From: Desulfobacteraceae bacterium | GTDB taxonomy: Bacteria; Desulfobacterota; Desulfobacteria; Desulfobacterales; JAABRJ01 | Length of the DNA: 61,135 nt | Assembly (NCBI GenBank): GCA_022340425.1 | Contig: JAJDNY010000089.1 | Span: 1-61,135 of the forward strand | Reading direction: 5' to 3' | Shown here: piece after piece, positions 41,277 to 50,081 of the stretch | How positions within the stretch are numbered: the stretch's first letter is position 1 | How the letters are laid out: each line of letters starts with the position of its first letter | The notes under the pieces: generated by a model | What the model was told of the DNA's origin: nothing | The model's input: only the letters and a program-made list of their open reading frames with translations | Databases searched by the model: none | Position numbers and translations under genes: made by a program

Positions 41277-42503
41277 TCACGGGCTCAGCACCGTCCGGAT
41301 GCGCCCCATGGCCTTTTTGACGTTGTCCAAGCTGTTGAAGGCGCTGATGCGAACATAGCCCTGGCCGCACCTGCCGAAGCCGGCGCCCGGGGTGGTGACC
41401 ACCCCGGCTTTTTCCAGCAGGAGGTCAAAAAAACCCCACGAGTCCGTCCGGCCGGCGACCCAGATGTAGGGGGCGTTTTCGCCGCCCACGCTGCGGTAGC
41501 CCAGGGCGTCCATCTCCTGGCGGATAAGGGCCGCGTTTTGGAGATAACCATCGATCAGGGCCCGGATCTCGCGTTGGCCCTCGGGGGAGTAAACCGCCTC
41601 GGCCGCGCGCTGCACCGGATAGGAAACGCCGTTGAATTTGGTCGTGTGGCGTCGATTCCAGAGGGCGTGCAGGCTGTGGGCGTGCCCCCCGCGGTCATAG
41701 CCCACGCAATCCCGGGGCACCACGGTGTAGGCGCAGCGGGTGCCGGTGAAACCGGCGGTTTTGGAGAAGCTGCGAAACTCGATGGCCACCTGGCGGGCCC
41801 CCTCGACCTCGTAGATCGAATGGGGCAGCGCATCGTCCCGGATAAACGCCTCGTAGGCGGCGTCAAACAAGATCAGGGCCCGGTTCTCGCGGGCAAAAGC
41901 GACCCACTCGGCCAGTTGCGCCCGGGTGATCGTGGCCCCCGTAGGATTGTTGGGAAAGCACAGGTAAATCAGGTCCACCGGGGCGTCGGGCAGCGCGGGG
42001 ATAAAGCCGTTTTCAGCCGTGCTTTCCAGATAGACCATGCCCCCGTAGCGATCGGCTTCGAACCGGCCGCTGCGGCCGGCCATGACGTTGGTATCCACGT
42101 AAACGGGGTAGACCGGGTCGGGAATGGCCACCCGGGCATCGGTGGCAAACAGCTCCTGGATATTGCCGGTATCGCACTTGGCGCCGTCGCTGACGAAAAT
42201 TTCATCGGGCTGGATCTCGGCCCCGCGCGCCTGGAAATCAGTGCGTGCGATCTTCTCCCGCAGAAACGGGTAGCCCTGTTCGGGCCCGTAACCCCGGAAG
42301 GTGCTGTCCGCGCCCATCTCCTCCACGGCCGCATGCAGCGCCCGGATGCAGGCCGGGGGCAGCCCGCGGGTGATGTCGCCGATGCCCAGCTTGATGATCT
42401 CCTGCTCGGGATGCGCCGTCTGGTAAGCCGTCACCCGTTTGGCGATCTCCGAAAAAAGATAGGAAGACTGCAGCTTCAGGAAATTCTCATTGATTCTGAT
42501 CAT
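41277..42503 (-). CDS. dapL: LL-diaminopimelate aminotransferase
   Basis: DapL converts tetrahydrodipicolinate directly to LL-diaminopimelate with glutamate, bypassing the succinyl steps of lysine/peptidoglycan synthesis. The 408-residue product has the family segments [60 protein letters not shown] and [16 protein letters not shown] with the PLP Lys, as in plant and deltaproteobacterial DapL. I chose the ATG at 42503 because AGAGGTGG lies upstream; longer frames upstream lack protein character. Aspartate kinase, the first enzyme of the pathway, is at 55532-56800. Confidence 0.95.
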   Translation of the reverse strand: MIRINENFLKLQSSYLFSEIAKRVTAYQTAHPEQEIIKLGIGDITRGLPPACIRALHAAVEEMGADSTFRGYGPEQGYPFLREKIARTDFQARGAEIQPDEIFVSDGAKCDTGNIQELFATDARVAIPDPVYPVYVDTNVMAGRSGRFEADRYGGMVYLESTAENGFIPALPDAPVDLIYLCFPNNPTGATITRAQLAEWVAFARENRALILFDAAYEAFIRDDALPHSIYEVEGARQVAIEFRSFSKTAGFTGTRCAYTVVPRDCVGYDRGGHAHSLHALWNRRHTTKFNGVSYPVQRAAEAVYSPEGQREIRALIDGYLQNAALIRQEMDALGYRSVGGENAPYIWVAGRTDSWGFFDLLLEKAGVVTTPGAGFGRCGQGYVRISAFNSLDNVKKAMGRIRTVLSP

Positions 42504-42686
42504 GCACCACCTCTGGCAAAGACGTTTGCGGTCGCAGCCGGCGGGCCGGCCCGTTTTTGGCCGGGGACTATAGAGGAAAGCCCCCGGGCTGTCAATCGCC
42601 CCTGAATGGCACCCGTCGGTGGCACCTGGCAGGGGGAAAACCCCCTCGGGTCCCGCCGCCAAACCCTTTGGAGAACAGGAGCCTCC

Positions 42687-43157
42687 ATGATTCGAACCGC
42701 CATCCCAGGCTTTGGCCAACTGGAGATCGCCCATCTGGTGCTGGATTTTAACGGCACCCTGGCCGTGGACGGGGAGCTGCTTGCCGGGGTCAAGGCGCTG
42801 CTCGGCGACTTGGCCCGCAAGCTGACCGTGCATGTCCTCACCGCCGACACTTTCGGCACCGCCCGCAGCCAGCTGGAGGGGGCCGCCTGCCGCTTTTCGG
42901 CCCTTCCCGAGGGAGACCAGGACCTGGCCAAAGACCGCTACGTGCAGCAGCTGGGCGCGGGGCAGACCGCCTGCATCGGCAACGGCCGCAACGACCGCCG
43001 CATGCTTCGTTCCGCCGCCCTGGGGATCGCCGTCATTTTAGGGGAAGGGGCGGCGGTCGAAAGCCTGCTGGCCGCGGATATCGTCTGCACCGATATCCGC
43101 GATGCCCTGGCCCTGCTGACCCACCCTTTGCGGCTGACCGCCAGCCTGCGTTCGTGA
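42687..43157 (+). CDS. HAD-like small phosphatase (soluble P-type ATPase-like)
   Basis: The 156-residue product has a HAD motif I variant, [13 protein letters not shown], and a later [12 protein letters not shown] matching motif IV, typical of the small P-type-ATPase-like HAD group. The cap domain is tiny. A phosphatase or phosphate-binding role is likely. GGAGAACAGGAG precedes the ATG. It is divergent from dapL, and the GIY-YIG gene starts right after its stop, so the pair is probably an operon. Confidence 0.78.
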   Translation: MIRTAIPGFGQLEIAHLVLDFNGTLAVDGELLAGVKALLGDLARKLTVHVLTADTFGTARSQLEGAACRFSALPEGDQDLAKDRYVQQLGAGQTACIGNGRNDRRMLRSAALGIAVILGEGAAVESLLAADIVCTDIRDALALLTHPLRLTASLRS

Positions 43158-43158
43158 G

Positions 43159-43746
43159 ATGCCCGGGACCCCGCCCGGCGGAGGCCGGACAGGGCAGCGG
43201 CCGCCGCCGCTGACAGCACCCGGTGCGCCGCAAGCCGCCGGGCGCGGTCGCCGAAACAGTCTTGGCGGGCTGACACCGACCGCGGCCCTTGGCATTCCGG
43301 CCGTTCCCGGGGCCTACATCCTGATACTGCGTCTGATCCACCCGCAGCGGATCAGGATCGGCCGCCTGGGGCTCTTGCGATTTGCCAGCGGCCGCTACGC
43401 TTACGTCGGCAGCGCCTGCGGGCCGGGGGGACTGCGGGCGCGCATCGGCCATCACCTGCGGGCGGCGGCGCGGCCGCACTGGCACATCGATCATCTCAGA
43501 GCGGCCGCTGGGGTGGCGGCGGTCTGGTTCGCAGCCGGCGACCGCCGCCTGGAGACGCTTTTCGCAAAGATCTTGGACGATCACCGGACCCACTTCAGCC
43601 CGGTCGCCGGGTTCGGGGCCTCCGACAGCCGGGACTGCACGCATCTGTTCCGTATCCGGCGAAAGGCGGGGGCCAATTGGTTTGCCCAACGCCTGAGACC
43701 GCTTTTTTCGGAGACGCGTCTGCTGCGCTGGCTGCCGTCTGATTAA
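43159..43746 (+). CDS. GIY-YIG family protein (DUF123)
   Basis: From the ATG at 43159 the first ~45 residues are Pro/Gly-rich and unlike protein. The DUF123 domain begins near VPGAYILILRL and contains GRYAYVGSACGPGGLRARIGHHL and HWHIDHL, typical of the GIY-YIG-related DUF123 family. The real start may be internal; no clear ribosome site decides it. DUF123 proteins are GIY-YIG nuclease-like but usually lack a demonstrated activity. It overlaps the end of the HAD gene by operon spacing of one base. Confidence 0.75.
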   Translation: MPGTPPGGGRTGQRPPPLTAPGAPQAAGRGRRNSLGGLTPTAALGIPAVPGAYILILRLIHPQRIRIGRLGLLRFASGRYAYVGSACGPGGLRARIGHHLRAAARPHWHIDHLRAAAGVAAVWFAAGDRRLETLFAKILDDHRTHFSPVAGFGASDSRDCTHLFRIRRKAGANWFAQRLRPLFSETRLLRWLPSD

Positions 43747-43857
43747 GCTTGATTCGCGGGGCGCGACCTGATAAGCGAAAGTCCAGCCACCGCATGGTAG
43801 GAACCGTTAGGGCGACACCTGCTGTCGACCCGTCTGTTCCGCGCGCGGACGGCCATC

Positions 43858-43918
43858 AGCCCGGGCCGCCACAGGATTTGTGCGAGAAAACGTTGCCTCC
43901 ACTTCTGCGGCCCGGGCT
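43858..43918. other. long inverted repeat between convergent genes
   Basis: Arms 43858-43869 and 43907-43918 form a 12-bp perfect stem (core GCCCGGGCCGC/GCGGCCCGGGC) around a 37-base loop, which itself can form CACA-GGATT-TGTG. It lies in the 187-base gap between the convergent DUF123 and moaA genes. TTCCTTTT follows on the plus strand, so it may end the plus-strand transcript, but the loop is long for a terminator. It may be a structured RNA; I cannot assign it to a class. Confidence 0.5.
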
Positions 43919-43933
43919 TCCTTTTGCCCCCCG

Positions 43934-44926
43934 CTACCCCCCGATGGAGCACATCTGCCCGTTCACCGGAAGGTGCCGGTCGACCGCCAGACAGTGGTCG
44001 ATGGGCTTGCGCCGCACGGCCGCGGCAAAGATCTCGGCCAGCTCGCGGTCGCTGCACCCCCGCCGCAGCGCGGTTTTGACGTCCTCGTGGTGGTCGGCCA
44101 GCAAACAGGGGCGCAGCTGCCCGCTGGCGGTCAGGCGCAGACGATTGCAGTGGTTGCAGAAATGATGACTGAGGGCGCTGATGAAGCCGATTTCGCCGGG
44201 GGCGCCGGCGAAGCGGAAGCGCCGCGCCGGGCCGTCGAAAACCCCTTGGTCGACGGGGGTCAGGGGGCCCAGGGCGCTGAGGCGGCGCCTGATTTCGGCG
44301 GTCAACAGCAGTTGGTCGGTGTTCAGGCGGGATTTGCCGATGGGCATGAACTCGATGAAGCGGACGTGGAAGGGATAGGCCAGGGAGAGACGCGCCAGGT
44401 CCAGCAACTCGTCGTCATTGACCCCGATCAGGGCGACGGCGTTGATCTTGATGGGCGCAAAACCGGCATCCAGCGCGAGCCTGATGCCCTCCCAGACCGT
44501 GTCGAAGCGGTCAAAGCCCGTTACCCGGCGGTATTTCTCACGGCTCAGGGTGTCCAGACTGACGTTGAGACGCCGGACGCCGGCCTGCTGGAGGCGCTCG
44601 ATGTTCGCCTTGAGCAGCACGCCGTTGGTGGTCAGCGACACATCCTCCAGCCCGGCCATGTGGTTTAGCTCCGCGAGGAAATCGTAGACCCCCTGACGGA
44701 CCAGGGGCTCGCCGCCGGTCACGCGCACCTTGGTGATCCCCATCCCGACCCCCACCCGGATCACCCGCAGGATCTCCTCGTAGCGCAGGATTTCGGAATG
44801 CGAGAGCTTGGCTATGCCTCCCGGCGGCACGCAGTAGATGCAGCGCAGGTTGCAGCGATCGGTGATGGACACCCGCAGATAGTTCAGATGGCGGTTGTAG
44901 GGGTCGACAAGTTTACTGGCAGCCAA
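43934..44926 (-). CDS. moaA: GTP 3',8-cyclase MoaA
   Basis: MoaA is a radical SAM enzyme that begins molybdenum cofactor synthesis from GTP. The first cluster is bound by Cys25, Cys29 and Cys32 (DRCNLRCIYC); the second by a C-terminal set (HHFCNHCNRLRL and RPC). The terminal Gly-Gly is present (MCSIGG). The start is a TTG at 44926 with AAGGA nine bases upstream. No other moa gene is nearby. It is the last gene of the minus-strand run from gpgS. Confidence 0.95.
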   Translation of the reverse strand: MAASKLVDPYNRHLNYLRVSITDRCNLRCIYCVPPGGIAKLSHSEILRYEEILRVIRVGVGMGITKVRVTGGEPLVRQGVYDFLAELNHMAGLEDVSLTTNGVLLKANIERLQQAGVRRLNVSLDTLSREKYRRVTGFDRFDTVWEGIRLALDAGFAPIKINAVALIGVNDDELLDLARLSLAYPFHVRFIEFMPIGKSRLNTDQLLLTAEIRRRLSALGPLTPVDQGVFDGPARRFRFAGAPGEIGFISALSHHFCNHCNRLRLTASGQLRPCLLADHHEDVKTALRRGCSDRELAEIFAAAVRRKPIDHCLAVDRHLPVNGQMCSIGG

Positions 44927-44972
44927 GGGGTCGCTTCCTTTCTGGTTGGATCAGCGGCAGGTGGCGCCGCTT

Positions 44973-45950
44973 TCAGGCCGCGCCGCGCTTGAACCTGGCA
45001 CGATATTCCGGAATCTGGACCATCGGCGGCCGCTCCAAGCCCTCGATCCGAAAAATGTCCGGCTGGTAAGCGTTGCGTACCAGGTTGTACTGGATCATCT
45101 CGTTGTGGAGTTCCCCGCGGCAGTCCATCAGGTCCATCTGCTGAAGCCGCTGGCAGAAGGTTTTCAGAATTACAAAGGCCATCTTGCCCAGCGCCCGGGT
45201 GTCCTGGTTGCGGTGAATGCGCTTTTCCAAGTCCACCTGGGCCATCACCGCCAGCCCCCGCTGCTGGTAGATATCCAGGATCATCGTGGTTTCCACCGCG
45301 TAGCCGATGGGGAACGGAATCTCTTCGAACACTTCGCGGAAGCCGGCATACTCGCCTGAGAGCGGCTGCAGAATCTGGGTCAGTTCCGGGAAAAACAGCG
45401 AAAAAAGCGGCCGGATCACCAGTTCGGTCACCCGGCCGCCGCCGGTGGGCCGGATCTTGTTTTTGCCGATGGCAATCGGACGGTCGTAAAAGGCCTTGCT
45501 GTACTTGATGGTATCGGACATCAGCAGGGGGCCTAACAGGCCGTAGGCAAAGCGGTGGTGGATATTTTTAATGTCCGCATCAAGATACACGATAATATCG
45601 CCGCGGGTGATGTAAAGCGCCTTCCAGAGGTTCTCGCCCTTGCCGCGAAAAGCCCCGAGGTGCGGCAGGATGTCAGCGGCGCTGTAAACGTCCGCCCCGT
45701 AGGCGGCCGCCACCTCCAAGGTCTGGTCGGTGGAGCCCGAATCCACCACGACGATTTCGTCGATCAGGGGACGCCGGGTCATGAGTTCGGATTTCAGGAT
45801 CACGATCTCTTTGGCGATGGTCTTTTCCTCGTTGAGGGTCGGCAGGCAGAGCGAGATGGAGAGATTTTTGCGCTCCTTGAGCGCCACCAGCCGCTTGAGG
45901 TCGCTGAAGGCCGAGTAGTGAAATGTATTGCTTTCAAGCCAGCTTTTCAT
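44973..45950 (-). CDS. gpgS: glucosyl-3-phosphoglycerate synthase-like glycosyltransferase
   Basis: A GT81-type glycosyltransferase of 325 residues: ISLCLPTLNEEKTI, EIVVVDSGSTDQTLEVAA, YLDADIKNIHHRF (the DxD-type metal motif) and RPTGGGRVTELVIRPL match glucosyl-3-phosphoglycerate synthase. The product is a precursor of glucosylglycerate, a compatible solute, in other bacteria. The start overlaps the end of the M20-like gene by 17 bases, and GCGGAG serves as ribosome site inside that gene. The phosphatase GpgP is not seen here. Confidence 0.85.
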   Translation of the reverse strand: MKSWLESNTFHYSAFSDLKRLVALKERKNLSISLCLPTLNEEKTIAKEIVILKSELMTRRPLIDEIVVVDSGSTDQTLEVAAAYGADVYSAADILPHLGAFRGKGENLWKALYITRGDIIVYLDADIKNIHHRFAYGLLGPLLMSDTIKYSKAFYDRPIAIGKNKIRPTGGGRVTELVIRPLFSLFFPELTQILQPLSGEYAGFREVFEEIPFPIGYAVETTMILDIYQQRGLAVMAQVDLEKRIHRNQDTRALGKMAFVILKTFCQRLQQMDLMDCRGELHNEMIQYNLVRNAYQPDIFRIEGLERPPMVQIPEYRARFKRGAA

Positions 45951-47103
45951 CGTCGCAGACTCCGCTGTCGATGGCCCGGATGATCCCCACCACCTGTGCG
46001 ATACCGGTGAACAGGGGCGCGATTTCGATGGAAGCGTCCTCGCGGTGGAAATTATGCCCGTGGGTCAGGCCCACGGTGACGGCGGGAATTCGGCGGGAGA
46101 GAAAAATAGAGAGTTCCGACTCGCTGGGTTCGCTGAGGGGCTTGAGGTTGAGGGCCTTCATGACCGCCACCGTGCTTTTGACCAGGGGGTGCCGATAGGG
46201 CAGGCGGGAGGCCTTGATGTTGCTGATGGTGTCCAGCGTCAGGTCCACCTGGTGCTCGTGCACGATGCCGTCCACGATGTCCTGAATATCGTCCAAGACC
46301 TGCCGCACCATGCGATCGACATCGCTCTGGATCTCGAAGCCGAGGGTGGCGTTGTAGGCGATCAACCCATGCTTGAAGCCGCCCGCGATCTTGCCGATGA
46401 TCACCCGGGCCCTGGGCCGCTGGGGCAGCCGCAGCTGCAGCAGCTGGTTGATGACCTCGTTCAGCACCAGAATGGCGTTGGGCCTGAATCGCTGCACCGC
46501 CGGGTTTTCGGGTGCAACCCGGCAGGTGATGTCACAGCGGATCATGCCGTCGGCGGTGTAGTTCAGACGTCCCAGTTCGGTGCCCTCCACCACCACCGCC
46601 CCCCGGATGGGTGTCGACCAGGTTTTCAGCAGATGCCGAACCCCCCTTAGATTGCCGCGGCCCAGGGACTGGATCACGCCCGCCAGGACGATATCCGACT
46701 GAAAGCGCAGGTTGAGCCGCCGGAAGATTTCGGGCATGGTGGCCAGCACGCCGACACTGGCCGAGTTGTCGGACACCCCCGGCCCCGAAATGGTGTTGCG
46801 CTCGACGCTGAAATTGTGATCGACGTCGGCGGGGAAAAAGGTGTCCAGGTGGGCGACGATAAAAATCGGCGGTTTGTTGCGCGACGCGCCGCGAATGATC
46901 CCGATGGGGTTGCGGTAGCCGTCGAAGGTGCACTCGTCCACCTGGAATTCGGCCAGACGCTCGAGAAAAGCGGCCGCCCGCTGTTTTTCCTTGAAGGTCG
47001 GCGCCGGAATCTGTCCCAGCAACACGATGTTGGCCAGAATACATTCCTTGAGGGCGGCGATGGTCTCCACAGATGCCGGAAGTTCTTCCAGGTAGCGGGT
47101 CAT
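45934..47103 (-). CDS. M20-family peptidase-like protein
   Basis: The 389-residue protein shows the M20 metallopeptidase pattern: VAHLDTFFP (first ligand His and catalytic Asp), GPGVSDNSAS (bridging Asp), VVVEGTELGRL in the place of the catalytic Glu pair, and GLTHGHNFHRE for the last His. The dimerisation domain lies between. Substrate is unknown; M20 proteins hydrolyse peptides, acylated amino acids or related amides. GAGGAGG precedes the ATG. It overlaps gpgS by 17 bases, a link I cannot explain biochemically. Confidence 0.8.
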   Translation of the reverse strand: MTRYLEELPASVETIAALKECILANIVLLGQIPAPTFKEKQRAAAFLERLAEFQVDECTFDGYRNPIGIIRGASRNKPPIFIVAHLDTFFPADVDHNFSVERNTISGPGVSDNSASVGVLATMPEIFRRLNLRFQSDIVLAGVIQSLGRGNLRGVRHLLKTWSTPIRGAVVVEGTELGRLNYTADGMIRCDITCRVAPENPAVQRFRPNAILVLNEVINQLLQLRLPQRPRARVIIGKIAGGFKHGLIAYNATLGFEIQSDVDRMVRQVLDDIQDIVDGIVHEHQVDLTLDTISNIKASRLPYRHPLVKSTVAVMKALNLKPLSEPSESELSIFLSRRIPAVTVGLTHGHNFHREDASIEIAPLFTGIAQVVGIIRAIDSGVCDDEKLA

Positions 47104-47230
47104 GGAGCCCTCCTCGGCCCTTGCCGGGATGCGCAGGCAGCACCCGCGGGCTGCGCGCGCGGGGCCCTGCGCCCGCACCCGCCGACGGGGTGGGTGGCGG
47201 CCGTTGAAACGGCGCCCGTCCTGGCGGTGG

Positions 47231-47252
47231 TCAGGGCCGGGTCAGGGCCGGG
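47231..47252 (-). repeat. 11-bp tandem duplication over the cobA-hemD stop codon
   Basis: CCCGGCCCTGA occurs twice in tandem on the coding strand. The first copy supplies the stop codon (TGA at 47242-47244) and the second follows directly. It may be a recent slippage event with no effect on the protein. Confidence 0.6.
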
Positions 47253-48762
47253 TGTAGAAACTCAGGATCGCTTCGCACAAACCAGCGATGGTGTATGTCT
47301 CGGCGCTGATGTGAACCTCAAAACCGAGCCCGCGGGCAGTCTCGCTGGTGATGGGGCCGATGCTGGCGACCGTCACCCCCGCCATCAGGCGCGCAAAGTC
47401 CGCCTGCGGCAGCAGCGCCTTGAAGTTTTTGACGGTCGAGGAGCTGGTGAAGGTGACCAGGTCGATCCGGCCATCTTCCAGATGCTGCCGCAGGGTTTCG
47501 GCCCCATCGCCGACCGCCAAAGTTTCATAGGCGGTCACCTCATCGACGACGGCCCCCTGGGCCCTCAGGGCCTCGGGCAGCACCGAGCGGGCCTCGCGCG
47601 CCCGGGGCAGCAGAATTTTTTTCCCGCGCACGTCCTGGCGCGCAAATGCCGCCGCGACCGCCTCGGCCCGGTAGCTGTCGGGCAGAATATCGGTGGTCAG
47701 CCCGAAGGCGCGCAGCCCTTCGGCCGTGGCCGGACCGATGGCCGCGGTCCGCAGGTGTCCCAGGGCCCGCACGTCGCGGCCCCGGGCGAAGAGGCGCTCG
47801 AAAAAAAAGCGCACACCGTTGACGCTGGTGAACACGATCCAGTCATAGGATGCCAGGTGGGCGATCGCCCGCTCCAGGGGGGCCCCGTCGGTGGCCGGCA
47901 CCACCCGGATGGTGGGGCATTCCAGGCATGCCGCGCCCAGCTCGGAGAGCGCGCGCAGCAGGTCGCTGGCCTGCTCCCGGGCGCGGGTGACCACCACCGT
48001 CCTGCCCATCAGGGGCCGTTTTTCAAACCACTGCAGCCGTTCCCGCAGGCCCACCACCTCGCCGACCACGATGATCGCCGGGGCTTTGACCCCCGCCGCG
48101 CGAACCGCATCCTCGATGGTCTCCAGGGTGCCGGTGACGGTCTGTTGGGCGGCCGTCGTCCCCCAGCGCACCACCGCCACCGGCTTGTCCGGCGGCATGC
48201 CGTGGGCGGTCAGCTGCCGCGTGATGTGGGGCAGGTTCTTGACCCCCATGAAGAACACCAGGGTGCCGATGCCCCGCGCCAGGGCCCCCCAGTCGATGCT
48301 GGAGGCCGTTTTGGTGGGGTCTTCATGCCCCGTAACGAAGGCCACGGTGGAGGTGAAATCCCGGTGGGTCAGCGGAATCCCGGCATAAGCCGGCGCGGCG
48401 ATGGCCGAGGTCACCCCGGGGACCACCTCGTAGGGGATCCCGGCCGCCACCAGGACTTCGGCCTCCTCGCCGCCGCGCCCGAAAATATAGGGGTCGCCCC
48501 CCTTGAGGCGCGCCACCACGGCGCCCGCAGCGGCCTTGGCCACCAGCAGGGCGTTGATCTCCTCCTGGGGCAGGGTGTGGTCGCCCCCCTTTTTGCCCAC
48601 GTAGATCAGTTCCGCGTCCGCCCGCGCCGCCTCCAGCAGCACGGGCGCGGCCAGGTAGTCATAGATCACGACGTCGGCCGCGGCGATGCATGCACGCCCC
48701 TTGACCGTTATCAGCCCGGGGTCGCCGGGTCCGGCGCCGATCAGGTAGACTTTAGCCTTCAT
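47242..48762 (-). CDS. cobA-hemD: uroporphyrinogen-III C-methyltransferase / uroporphyrinogen-III synthase fusion
   Basis: Residues 1-245 are a SAM-dependent methyltransferase (VYLIGAGPGDPGLITVKG, ARLKGGDPYIFGRGGEEAE, VPGVTSAIAAPAYAGIPLTHR), which makes precorrin-2. Residues ~250-505 are HemD, which closes hydroxymethylbilane to uroporphyrinogen III (VVVTRAREQASDL, IVFTSVNGVRFFFERL, VAAIGPAT, TFTSSSTVKNF). The fusion is common in clostridia and Desulfobacterota and feeds siroheme, heme d1 or cobalamin. It starts three bases after the hemC stop, forming the fmdB-hemC-cobA/hemD operon. Confidence 0.94.
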   Translation of the reverse strand: MKAKVYLIGAGPGDPGLITVKGRACIAAADVVIYDYLAAPVLLEAARADAELIYVGKKGGDHTLPQEEINALLVAKAAAGAVVARLKGGDPYIFGRGGEEAEVLVAAGIPYEVVPGVTSAIAAPAYAGIPLTHRDFTSTVAFVTGHEDPTKTASSIDWGALARGIGTLVFFMGVKNLPHITRQLTAHGMPPDKPVAVVRWGTTAAQQTVTGTLETIEDAVRAAGVKAPAIIVVGEVVGLRERLQWFEKRPLMGRTVVVTRAREQASDLLRALSELGAACLECPTIRVVPATDGAPLERAIAHLASYDWIVFTSVNGVRFFFERLFARGRDVRALGHLRTAAIGPATAEGLRAFGLTTDILPDSYRAEAVAAAFARQDVRGKKILLPRAREARSVLPEALRAQGAVVDEVTAYETLAVGDGAETLRQHLEDGRIDLVTFTSSSTVKNFKALLPQADFARLMAGVTVASIGPITSETARGLGFEVHISAETYTIAGLCEAILSFYTRP

Positions 48763-48765
48763 GCG

Positions 48766-49698
48766 TCAATGGCCTTCCGATTTCAGTTTATCCAGGATCT
48801 CTCCTGCCCCCAGCGCCAGCAGGTGCTCCGCCAGCTGGACGCCGACGGCTTGTGACGCGGCGGCCGCGCCACTCCGGCTCTGGCGGATGATGGTCCGGCC
48901 GTCGACCTCCGCTACCAGCCCGGTGAGTGAAAAAACCCCGCCGGCCAGCCTCCCGTGGGCCGCGATGGGCACCTGGCAGCCGCCCTCCAGCCGTTTCAGA
49001 AAGGCCCGCTCACCGGCGACCACCGTGCGCGTCGCCGGATCGTCCAGGGCGGCCGCCAGCCGGGCGACCCGGGGGTCTCCCCGCCGCATTTCGATGCACA
49101 GCGCCCCCTGCCCCACGGCCGGCAGCATCACATCCGCGCAGAGGTATTCACTCACCTGCCCGGCCAGCCCCATGCGAAGCATCCCGGCCGCCGCGAGGAC
49201 GATGGCATCCAGATCGCCCTCCGCCAGCTTGCGCAGGCGGGTGTCGAGATTGCCCCGCAGGGTGCGGATCTCAAGATCCGGCCGCCGGCCGCGGAGTTGG
49301 GCTGCGCGGCGCAGGCTGCTGGTGCCCACCCGCGCCCCCTCGGGCAGCGCAGAAAGCCCCCCCCCGTTGCGGGTGATCAGCACGTCCAGGGGGTTTTCGC
49401 GCTCGGGCACGGCACCGATGCAAAGCCTCTCGGGGATAGCGGCCGGCATGTCCTTCATGCTGTGAACGGCCAAATCGATCCGGCCGGAGATCAATGCCTC
49501 TTCGATCTCCTTGACGAAGAGGCCCTTGCCGCCCACCTTGGCCAGGGCCACGTCGAGAATTTTATCCCCCTTGGTCTTGATGACCAGCAACTCGACCCTC
49601 AGATCGGGAAACCGCTCGCTGAGGGCACCGCGCACCCAGTTGGCCTGCCACAAAGCCAGCTGGCTGCCGCGGGTGCCGATGACGATCGTTTGCGCCAT
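48766..49698 (-). CDS. hemC: hydroxymethylbilane synthase
   Basis: HemC polymerises four porphobilinogen units. The 310-residue product has the N-terminal GTRGSQLALWQANWV, SMKDMP, RGNLDTRLRKL, and the cofactor-attachment Cys241 in LEGGCQVPIAAHG, all as expected. Its ATG overlaps the TGA of the fmdB gene by one base (TGATG), and cobA-hemD follows three bases later. Confidence 0.96.
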   Translation of the reverse strand: MAQTIVIGTRGSQLALWQANWVRGALSERFPDLRVELLVIKTKGDKILDVALAKVGGKGLFVKEIEEALISGRIDLAVHSMKDMPAAIPERLCIGAVPERENPLDVLITRNGGGLSALPEGARVGTSSLRRAAQLRGRRPDLEIRTLRGNLDTRLRKLAEGDLDAIVLAAAGMLRMGLAGQVSEYLCADVMLPAVGQGALCIEMRRGDPRVARLAAALDDPATRTVVAGERAFLKRLEGGCQVPIAAHGRLAGGVFSLTGLVAEVDGRTIIRQSRSGAAAASQAVGVQLAEHLLALGAGEILDKLKSEGH

Positions 49699-49928
49699 CA
49701 GTGGCCGCAGCCGGCACAGCTGCTGGCGCTGCAACCGCTGCAGGAGGAGGTGGCGGCGGTGGTTTTGAGGGTCTGGCCGCCGCTGCCCTTTGAAACGAAG
49801 CCACAGGTGGACATCAGACGGCAGACTTCCTTACTGTGACAGGCCTGGCACTCGGGCTCCTCGGCACCCAGGAGCAGGTATTCGAAGTCGTGACCGCATT
49901 TTTGACAGTGGTACTCGTAGATCGGCAT
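49698..49928 (-). CDS. FmdB-family zinc-ribbon protein
   Basis: The 76-residue product begins MPIYEYHCQKCGHDFEYL, with Cys8-x2-Cys11 and Cys27-x2-Cys30, the FmdB zinc ribbon. The C-terminal ~15 residues are Ser/Cys/Gly-rich (CSGCSASSCAGCGH), also common in this family. Its function is unknown, possibly regulatory. GGAG precedes the ATG. It is the first gene of the tetrapyrrole operon. Confidence 0.9.
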   Translation of the reverse strand: MPIYEYHCQKCGHDFEYLLLGAEEPECQACHSKEVCRLMSTCGFVSKGSGGQTLKTTAATSSCSGCSASSCAGCGH

Positions 49929-50052
49929 GGGGTGTTCTCCTTAACGAAAATGAACCCTTCTGGCGCCCGGGCTGCGTGCCGGCGCAGAAACAAACAGGCG
50001 GGGGCCAAACGGCGACGCCTGCCCCGCATTCATCAGGCGATATCAAAAAATT

Positions 50053-50081
50053 ACTATAAACGCTTATGGAAGTTTAATCAA
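50053..50081 (-). promoter_or_regulatory. sigma-70 promoter of the fmdB-hemC-cobA/hemD operon
   Basis: On the minus strand TTGATT (50081-50076), a 17-base spacer and TATAGT (50058-50053) form a near-consensus promoter. The start codon of fmdB is about 125 bases downstream. It overlaps the stop codon of the upstream gene (50078). Confidence 0.6.

Noticed and set aside
43747-43933. RNase P RNA or other known RNA gene in the DUF123-moaA gap (GCGAAAGTCCAGCC)
   Set aside because: The match is a short coincidence; the remainder lacks the conserved RNase P, SRP or 6S sequences.
46816-48855. Plus-strand open frame of about 680 codons opposite the M20 and cobA-hemD genes
   Set aside because: Antisense shadow; no recognisable domain, and the opposite strand has conserved enzymes.
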